Origin: Anaerolineales bacterium
GTDB lineage: Bacteria > Chloroflexota > Anaerolineae > Anaerolineales > VGOW01
Assembly (NCBI GenBank): GCA_919901875.1
Contig: CAKKQG010000453.1
Span: 1-5,440 of the forward strand
Length of the DNA: 5,440 nt
Reading direction: 5' to 3'
A program made the position numbers and the translations under genes. Positions 1-4,262 of this stretch are shown piece after piece. Numbering within the stretch: the first letter of the stretch is position 1; the number at the start of each line of letters is the position of its first letter. The notes under the pieces are model-generated. The model did not search any database. It was not told where the DNA came from and saw nothing but the letters and a program-made list of their open reading frames with translations.

Positions 1-50
1 CGCTGCCCACTGCCGACGAAGTCGTTAAATTTTTAGAATCGCACCGATGA
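1..50 (+). CDS. C-terminal end of an unidentified upstream protein (partial)
   Basis: Reading in the frame of positions 3-5, an open stretch ends in the TGA at 48-50 and gives the tail LPTADEVVKFLESHR. The 5' part lies outside the window, so no family can be assigned. The stop codon overlaps the ATG of the citD-citE fusion as ATGA. That is the same arrangement as at the next junction, and it is the main reason to believe this is a real gene end and the first visible member of the citrate lyase operon. The acidic, helical-looking tail is compatible with many soluble enzymes. Only 15 codons are visible, so the call rests on context. Confidence 0.6.
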   Translation, partial: LPTADEVVKFLESHR

Positions 51-1204
51 GAAGTTCTGCCGGTCAACGCGGCGCAGAAGTGCGCTCGGATTGTTGGGTG
101 GAGGTTGAAGAATCTTCTTCGCCCACGATTCAACTCACCAGTCGGGTTGAGGTCATGTATGGTGATTCGATTCGCCAACTTGCTCAAGCGACTTTGCGCG
201 ATCTTAAGTCCGATGATCTTTCGTTAACGATTGACGACAGCGGCGCGCTGCCTTACGTGATCATGGCGCGGATCGAATCGGCAGTGAAACGTTTGCGCCC
301 GGCGAACCCCACGCAGGTGTTGCCGCCACTTAATCCTAAAGCGCAACACCCGTTGTCACCCAACCGTTTGCGCCGCACCCGCCTTTACCTGCCTGGCAAT
401 ACGCCCAAGTTTTTTATCAACGCTGGATTGCATCAACCGGATGCGGTGATTCTCGATCTGGAAGATTCCGTGCCGCCCAGTGAAAAAGATTCGGCGCGCC
501 TCTTGGCGCGTAATGCGTTGCGCGCTGTTAATTTCTTCGCCGCCGAAAAAATGGTGCGTGTCAATTCCTTGCCGCAGGGTTTAGAAGATGTGCGCTTCAT
601 CGCCGAACACGGCGTGCAAACGATCTTGATTCCAAAAGTGGAGTCGGCGGAAGAGGTGATCGTGATAGAGCAAGACCTTCGAGGTTTTGGAAACCTCGAA
701 GGTCTAAAGTTGATCCCTATCATCGAATCGGCTAAAGGTGTGTTGAACGCTTACGCCATCGCCACCGCATCACCGCGAGTCGTTGCCCTTTCTATTGGAT
801 TGGAAGACTATGCGACCGACATCGGCGCACAGCGAACAAAGGAAGGTAAGGAAAGTTTTTGGGCGCGCAGCATGATCGTCAATGCGGCGCGCGCCGCCGG
901 CATACAACCCTTAGCTTCCGTGTTTAGCGATATGGAGGATGAAACAGGTTTGCGAACTTTTGTTGAAGACTCGAAAGCTTTGGGGTTTGAGGGCATCGGT
1001 TGCCTGCATCCGCGACAAGTGAAGATTGCCCATGAGATGTTCGCTCCTAAACCGGAAGACGTTGAAAAAGCTAAACGCATCGTGACGGCGTTTGATGAAG
1101 CGCAGGCGAAAGGTATTGGCGCGATCAGCGTAGATGGCAAAATGGTAGATGCGCCGATTGTCGAGCGAGCGAGAAAAGTTTTGAGACTGGCGCAGATTCT
1201 ATGA
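47..1204 (+). CDS. citE: Citrate lyase acyl carrier protein / beta subunit fusion (CitD-CitE)
   Basis: Two citrate lyase subunits are in one 385-residue chain. Residues about 9-84 resemble the small CitD acyl carrier protein: VRSDCWVEVE near the start, YGDSIRQLAQATL in the middle, then DDSGALPYVIMARIESAV. A Pro-rich linker (about 85-107) leads into a full CitE domain of the HpcH/HpaI TIM-barrel superfamily (108-385). CitE signatures are RTRLYLPGN (111-118), VILDLEDSVPPSEKD, MVRVN with R171, IPKVES, IPIIES with E227, GLEDYATDIG with D254, and FEGIGCLHPRQV. E227 and D254 have the spacing of the Mg2+ ligands known in CitE proteins. The expected reaction is cleavage of citryl-ACP to oxaloacetate and acetyl-ACP. 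The start is the first possible in frame (stop TAA at 26-28), with no good Shine-Dalgarno, so coupling to the upstream stop is likely. The stop overlaps the citF start. Residues 210-220 come from a palindromic insertion. CitD and CitE are usually separate proteins in enterobacteria, so the fusion is notable. A CoA-acting citryl/malyl lyase is less likely given citF next door. Confidence 0.9.
   Translation: MRSSAGQRGAEVRSDCWVEVEESSSPTIQLTSRVEVMYGDSIRQLAQATLRDLKSDDLSLTIDDSGALPYVIMARIESAVKRLRPANPTQVLPPLNPKAQHPLSPNRLRRTRLYLPGNTPKFFINAGLHQPDAVILDLEDSVPPSEKDSARLLARNALRAVNFFAAEKMVRVNSLPQGLEDVRFIAEHGVQTILIPKVESAEEVIVIEQDLRGFGNLEGLKLIPIIESAKGVLNAYAIATASPRVVALSIGLEDYATDIGAQRTKEGKESFWARSMIVNAARAAGIQPLASVFSDMEDETGLRTFVEDSKALGFEGIGCLHPRQVKIAHEMFAPKPEDVEKAKRIVTAFDEAQAKGIGAISVDGKMVDAPIVERARKVLRLAQIL
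673..705 (+). repeat. 33-bp in-frame palindromic element inside citE
   Basis: The left arm AGACCTTCGAGGTTT (673-687) is the perfect reverse complement of the right arm AAACCTCGAAGGTCT (691-705), with a TGG loop. The 33 bases equal 11 codons and encode DLRGFGNLEGL (residues 210-220). They fall in the stretch between the IPKVES and IPIIES motifs, a place where family members tend to differ in length. Its termini match those of the element at 5047-5079. It could also form an RNA hairpin in the message. The palindrome is certain. That it inserted as a unit is inferred. Confidence 0.85.
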
Positions 1205-2754
1205 GTGACCTGACGACAAACTCCGCCGGTCGTGCTGTTCCCACTCAAGTTAATGGGCGTGAGGCGATTCCATTTAAAGGTGTGGGCAGCTATATCCCGC
1301 AAAAGAATAAAGCTGCGCCCGCGATTCGATCTGTCGCCCAGTATCCCAGTAATGGCAACAAGGTTGTGCCTTCGCTTATCGAAGCGTTGAAGTGGGCAGG
1401 CTTACGCGACGGCATGACGATCTCCTCTCATCACCATTTTCGTGATGGGGATCGCACCATGCATCAGGTCTTCGTTGCCGCAAAAGAACTCGGCGTGCGC
1501 GATCTCGTTTGGTATCCTTCTGCCGCGTTCCCCTGTCACGAACCCTTCATTGAATATTTCAAGAGTGGCTTGCTCAAGCGCATTGAAGGAAGTTTGAACG
1601 GCGCGTTGGGTCGTTATGCCTCACAAGGCAATATGAATGGGCTCGCCGTGTTGCGCTCGCATGGCGGACGTTATCGCGCTATTCAAGATGGCGATGTGCA
1701 TATTGATATTGCCATCATCGCCGCGCCCGCCGCCGATGCGTTTGGTAATTGCTCTGGCACGTTGGGTCCTACGGCGTGTGGTCCCTTAGGTTTCGCTCTC
1801 GCCGATTCGCAATACGCCGATCACGTTATCGCCGTGACCGATCATCTTATTCCATTCCCGTGCGCGCCTTGGGACATCAATGGCAATAACGTCGATCAAG
1901 TGGTGGTGCTGAATCAAATCGGCGATCCGTCAAAGATCGTCAGCGGCACCACGCAGATCACGCGCTCGCCCGATAAATTATTGATCGCCGAGTATGCGGC
2001 ACGCTTCGTCCGCGAAAGCGGGATTATGAAGGATGGCTTTTCGTTTCAAGCGGGCGCGGGCGGCACGAGTCTGGCTTTCACCATTTATCTCAGTGAGATG
2101 ATGCGCGAGTCTAAAACCAAAGCGCGATTCATTCGCGGCGGCAGCACAAAATATTTAGTGCAGATGTTGGAAGAGGGGTTAACCGATTACATCCTTGATG
2201 GGCAGAGCTTTGATCTGGATGGGGTGCGGTCACTGCGCGATAACCCTCGGCACATCGCCACCAGCCCGTTCACCAGTTATAACTATCATGGCAAAGGCAA
2301 CTTTGCCTCAATCCTTGATTGTGTGGTGTTGGGCGCAACAGAGATTGACGTAGACTTCAACGCCAATGTGGTGAGCCACTCGGATGGTTATATGCTGCAC
2401 GGCATCGGCGGGTGGCAGGATGCGTTGTTCTCGCCTTGCACCATCCTCGCCGCGCCATTGTTCCGTGACCGTGTCCCCGTGATTCGAGATCGGGTGACGA
2501 CGTTATGCGGGGTGGGCGAGCTGATTGACGTGATCGTCACCGAGCGCGGAGTCGCTATCAATCCGGGCAGAGGCGATCTGATCGAGTCATTAAGTGGATC
2601 GAGCTTACCTTTGAGATCGATCCAAGAATTAAAAGAGGAAGCAGAAGAAATTTGCGGCGGCGCACCCGCACCAGCGCGCACGTCTGATCAAGTGATCGGC
2701 GTGGTGGAATGGGTGGATGGAACGATATTGGACAATGTGCGGCAGGTAAAGTAA
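1201..2754 (+). CDS. citF: Citrate lyase alpha subunit (citrate:acetyl-ACP transferase)
   Basis: This 517-residue protein matches the usual CitF length (about 510) and layout. It transfers the acyl-carrier thioester from acetate to citrate, forming citryl-ACP for CitE (EC 2.8.3.10). It is cytoplasmic and belongs to the CoA-transferase superfamily. Recognisable blocks are the SSHHHFRDGD segment (75-84), IEGSLNGALGRYASQG (128-143), AIIAAPAADAFGNCSGTLG (171-189), the glycine turn FQAGAGGTSLA (282-292), FIRGGSTKYLV (310-320), HSDGYMLHGIGGWQDA (393-408), CGVGELIDVIVTERGVAINP (436-455), and the C-terminal VVEWVDGTILDNVRQVK. No frameshift or missing block is seen. The start ATG overlaps the citDE stop as ATGA with no clear ribosome site of its own, so translation is probably coupled and the two products are made in step. 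A terminator follows 32 bases after the stop. Biotin-independent CoA transferases are the wider family, but the full set of motifs points to CitF. Confidence 0.95.
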   Translation: MSDLTTNSAGRAVPTQVNGREAIPFKGVGSYIPQKNKAAPAIRSVAQYPSNGNKVVPSLIEALKWAGLRDGMTISSHHHFRDGDRTMHQVFVAAKELGVRDLVWYPSAAFPCHEPFIEYFKSGLLKRIEGSLNGALGRYASQGNMNGLAVLRSHGGRYRAIQDGDVHIDIAIIAAPAADAFGNCSGTLGPTACGPLGFALADSQYADHVIAVTDHLIPFPCAPWDINGNNVDQVVVLNQIGDPSKIVSGTTQITRSPDKLLIAEYAARFVRESGIMKDGFSFQAGAGGTSLAFTIYLSEMMRESKTKARFIRGGSTKYLVQMLEEGLTDYILDGQSFDLDGVRSLRDNPRHIATSPFTSYNYHGKGNFASILDCVVLGATEIDVDFNANVVSHSDGYMLHGIGGWQDALFSPCTILAAPLFRDRVPVIRDRVTTLCGVGELIDVIVTERGVAINPGRGDLIESLSGSSLPLRSIQELKEEAEEICGGAPAPARTSDQVIGVVEWVDGTILDNVRQVK

Positions 2755-2786
2755 GGGGGCGAGCCACTGTGGCAACGATGTAAGTG

Positions 2787-2825
2787 AAGGCCTCGCGGAG
2801 TTTTAATTTCCGCGAGGTCTTTTTT
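2787..2825 (+). terminator. Rho-independent terminator of the citrate lyase operon
   Basis: A hairpin with the perfect 9-bp stem CCTCGCGGA (2791-2799) / TCCGCGAGG (2809-2817) extends by four further pairs including one G-T wobble. Its AT-rich loop is nine bases, and it is followed directly by TCTTTTTT on the plus strand. This is a textbook intrinsic terminator for rightward transcription, 32 bases after the citF stop. The T-run reaches the TAA of the convergent LysM gene (2824-2826). The minus strand lacks an equivalent U-tract after the stem, so termination of the LysM message here would be weaker. Confidence 0.9.
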
Positions 2826-3405
2826 ATTTGTTATAAAACCAGTTGTAGCTATGGTAGCCGAATTCACCCTCCAAACGTATCGCCACTTGCTTCGCGTTCT
2901 TAAGTGAATCGGGGATGGTGTAGGTGGCGGTGAACGCGCCCGTGCCGCTGTTGACTGTCGTCACAAAGGTGCCGCTTTCGCCGCGCGTGCCGATGGGTCC
3001 CATCAAAACGTTAAAGTCCCGGTTCGGCGGAAAGTTGGTGGCGTTGATCGTAACCAAATCGTCCGGCACGACGCTGGTGATGATGATGATCGGAATCTTC
3101 GCCGACGGTGTCGCCGTCACCGTTGTTGTAGCGGTTGGCGTGGATGTCGCCACAGGTGCAGTGGCGGTTGCCGCAGGGATGCACAACACTTTGCCGACCG
3201 GCAACTTCAACACATTGGTGATCCCATTGGCATAAAAAATGTTTCGCCAATCCACGCCATACTTCACGCCGATTGAGTAGAGCGTGTCACCGCGTTGAAC
3301 AGTGTATTCAGCGCTGCACGTTTGTTGAGTCTCCTCGGCAAAGGCTGGCACAGTGATCATCGCCAACAGACTTAGCGCGAGAAAAAAGGGGACGAATTGT
3401 TTCAT
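2824..3405 (-). CDS. Secreted LysM-domain protein with Chloroflexota-type C-terminal beta domain
   Basis: This 193-residue exported protein starts with a Sec signal peptide (residues 1-23: MKQF, a hydrophobic core FFLALSLLAMITV, and the AFA cleavage site before EE). A single LysM domain follows at about 33-77 (YTVQRGDTLYSIGVKYGV, then NGI and PVGKVLCIP), a module that binds peptidoglycan or other N-acetylglucosamine polymers. C30 and C75 flank it and could form a disulfide. A Thr/Pro/Ala-rich linker (78-103) looks like a flexible wall-spanning or glycosylated spacer. The C-terminal half (104-193) is beta-rich, with NATNFPPNRDFNV, MGPIGTRGESGTF, FTATYTIPDSL and a terminal YNWFYNK. I recall similar tails in secreted Anaerolineae proteins, with no assigned function. 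There is no catalytic motif, so a binding or structural role is inferred. The start is fixed by a strong AGGAGG site 6 bases upstream and by the signal peptide. It is convergent with citF across the shared terminator. Confidence 0.9.
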   Translation of the reverse strand: MKQFVPFFLALSLLAMITVPAFAEETQQTCSAEYTVQRGDTLYSIGVKYGVDWRNIFYANGITNVLKLPVGKVLCIPAATATAPVATSTPTATTTVTATPSAKIPIIIITSVVPDDLVTINATNFPPNRDFNVLMGPIGTRGESGTFVTTVNSGTGAFTATYTIPDSLKNAKQVAIRLEGEFGYHSYNWFYNK

Positions 3406-3411
3406 GGTGTG

Positions 3412-3417
3412 CCTCCT
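3412..3417 (-). promoter_or_regulatory. Ribosome binding site of the LysM gene
   Basis: The minus strand reads AGGAGG six bases before the ATG at 3403-3405. It is the best Shine-Dalgarno in the window and decides the start codon. The citrate lyase and methyltransferase genes lack anything comparable. Confidence 0.85.
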
Positions 3418-3431
3418 GACATATACGAAGC

Positions 3432-3437
3432 ATTATA
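3432..3437 (-). promoter_or_regulatory. Candidate -10 box for the LysM gene
   Basis: The minus strand carries a perfect TATAAT about 26 bases before the start codon. That places a transcription start near 3424-3426, with a short leader just long enough to hold the AGGAGG site. No good -35 hexamer is found 16-18 bases further upstream, so the promoter may be weak, activator-dependent, or fortuitous. It lies between the gene and the 95-bp inverted-repeat element. Confidence 0.45.
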
Positions 3438-3481
3438 AACCTGAAAACGTCTTACACTGGATTTACGCACATTGAGCCGCT

Positions 3482-3576
3482 ACGTATCTTCTCAATAACC
3501 TGGGGGAGGGCAACCCTTGCGGTTGCCCAACGGGGGCGACCGCAAGGGTGCGCCCCTACATTTTGAGAAGATACGT
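3482..3576. repeat. 95-bp MITE-like inverted-repeat element
   Basis: Perfect 14-bp ends, ACGTATCTTCTCAA (3482-3495) and its reverse complement (3563-3576), bracket a GC-rich core. The core contains the hairpin GGGCAACC (3508-3515) / GGTTGCCC (3521-3528). A second, imperfect hairpin is GGGGCG (3533-3538) / CGCCCC (3551-3556). The left half and the reverse complement of the right half also align over most of their length (both contain ACCCTTGCGGT followed by YGCCC), so the whole unit can fold as one long hairpin around an AACG-like loop. No clear target duplication flanks it, and it encodes nothing. It fills the gap between the methyltransferase stop and the LysM promoter. It may act as a transcription or RNA-stability barrier there, though no U-tract makes it a standard terminator. 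Similar GC-rich palindromes are, from memory, dispersed in Chloroflexota and cyanobacterial genomes. Confidence 0.75.
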
Positions 3577-3579
3577 CTA

Positions 3580-3593
3580 TTGTTCATTGTTCA
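3580..3593. repeat. Tandem TTGTTCA heptamer dimer at the methyltransferase 3' end
   Basis: Two exact copies of TTGTTCA (3580-3586 and 3587-3593) abut. On the minus strand they read TGAACAATGAACAA and supply the last residues (EQ and part of N) and the TGA stop of the methyltransferase. It lies three bases from the end of the 95-bp inverted-repeat element. It is short and could be chance, but it echoes the heptamer array at the other end of the gene. Confidence 0.5.
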
Positions 3594-4117
3594 TTTCTTC
3601 GATACAGCATCAACTCATCATCCACCTTTGCCATTTTCCAATTCGGGATCGGGAAGGCATGGCACACGACGCGCGCCGTCGGCTTGAGTTCGCGCAATAA
3701 CTTCGGCGCGAGTTTGGCGTTGGCTTTGGGCAACAAATAAATCATCACCACGTCGGCATCGCGCAGATCAACGTCAAATAAATTTCCGCGCTTCACTGTC
3801 ACCATTTCATCCAACCCCGCCCATTTAATTTTCAAACGGGTCAGCGCATAACGAAACGGATCGATCTCGACTCCAAAAGCTTTCGCCCCAAACTCTTGCA
3901 CAGCGATCATCAACAAACGCCCATCGCCCGAACCCAAATCGTAAACCGTCTCGCCGTGTTGAACGTCTGCCAACTTCAACATCCGCCGCGCCGTATTCAT
4001 CGGCGTTGGCACATACTGCGCGCCCACTAACATCGGTCCCATCTTGGAGATGAAAACGATGATGACGACAACGAGGACGAAAATGAGGAGAGGAGGAAAC
4101 CAAGAGATAGTGATCAT
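3584..4117 (-). CDS. Membrane-anchored SAM-dependent methyltransferase, FAM173/ATPSc-KMT-like
   Basis: This 177-residue class I methyltransferase has an N-terminal transmembrane helix (about residues 6-24, PPLLIFVLVVVIIVFI). Next come GAQYVPTPMNTARRML (32-47), the SAM-binding motif I VYDLGSGDGR (58-67), the acidic post-I strand GVEIDP (82-87), motif IV DVVMIYLLP (122-130), KLLRELKPTARVV (139-151) and FPIPNW (155-160). The membrane helix, the YVPTP box, DLGSGDGR, a motif IV with LLP, and the final FP-P-W motif are also the layout of eukaryotic FAM173 proteins. Those methylate lysines on the mitochondrial ATP synthase c-subunit and the ADP/ATP carrier. A membrane-protein lysine substrate is therefore a reasonable guess, not shown here. 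The ATG is the first start after an in-frame TAA (4124-4126) and has no Shine-Dalgarno, since the sequence upstream is repeat. The stop lies in a heptamer dimer. A small-molecule methyltransferase is the alternative. Confidence 0.85.
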   Translation of the reverse strand: MITISWFPPLLIFVLVVVIIVFISKMGPMLVGAQYVPTPMNTARRMLKLADVQHGETVYDLGSGDGRLLMIAVQEFGAKAFGVEIDPFRYALTRLKIKWAGLDEMVTVKRGNLFDVDLRDADVVMIYLLPKANAKLAPKLLRELKPTARVVCHAFPIPNWKMAKVDDELMLYRRNEQ

Positions 4118-4121
4118 CGCA

Positions 4122-4215
4122 AATTATGAATTATGAAGGATGAAGGATGAAGGACGAAGGATGAAGGATGAAGGATGAAGGATGAAGTGTTACGCGCCCT
4201 TCATAATTCATAATT
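4122..4215. repeat. 18-bp inverted repeat enclosing the heptamer array
   Basis: AATTATGAATTATGAAGG (4122-4139) is exactly matched by its reverse complement CCTTCATAATTCATAATT (4198-4215). The pair brackets the ATGAAGG array. Further CCTTCAT copies to the right (4219-4225, 4233-4239, 4247-4253, 4261-4267) can pair with any of the ATGAAGG units, so several alternative hairpins are possible in RNA or extruded DNA. Confidence 0.8.
4133..4187. repeat. Tandem heptamer array (ATGAAGG)n
   Basis: Seven full 7-bp units (one with ACGAAGG at 4154-4160) and a truncated eighth run head to tail with consensus ATGAAGG. Seven is not a multiple of three and the unit contains TGA, so the array closes every plus-strand frame within 21 bases. 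It lies directly upstream of the methyltransferase start and may vary in copy number by slippage. Confidence 0.9.
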
Positions 4216-4262
4216 CTTCCTTCATAATTCTTCCTTCATAATTCCTCCTTCATAATTCTTCC
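4207..4262. repeat. Four tandem 14-bp units ending the flavoprotein gene
   Basis: Four contiguous copies of TTCATAATTCTTCC (4207, 4221, 4235 and 4249; the third has CCTCC) run into a degenerate fifth (4263 on). Read on the minus strand the unit is GGAAGAATTATGAA, which carries a Shine-Dalgarno-like purine run, an ATG and a TGA. The last codons (MKEEL) and TGA stop of the flavoprotein lie within these units. Each unit is the complement of two heptamer-like blocks, related to the ATGAAGG array to the left. Confidence 0.9.

Noticed and set aside
433..723. Minus-strand open frame opposite citE
   Set aside because: It is a shadow of the citD-citE gene. The product has no recognisable motif and the plus-strand frame is strongly conserved.
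808..1302. Minus-strand open frame of 164 codons across the citDE/citF junction
   Set aside because: It lies antisense to two clear enzyme genes. Its Ser/Arg-rich composition is typical of a shadow frame.
2388..2767. Two minus-strand open frames opposite the end of citF
   Set aside because: They overlap conserved citF sequence and have no domain or ribosome site.
2924..3250. Plus- and minus-strand alternative frames within the LysM gene
   Set aside because: The Val/Thr-rich and His-rich compositions come from the repetitive Thr/Pro linker read out of frame.
3508..3556. Intrinsic terminator for the methyltransferase
   Set aside because: The stems are strong but no U-run follows on either strand. 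The 14-bp outer ends show that it is part of a larger element.
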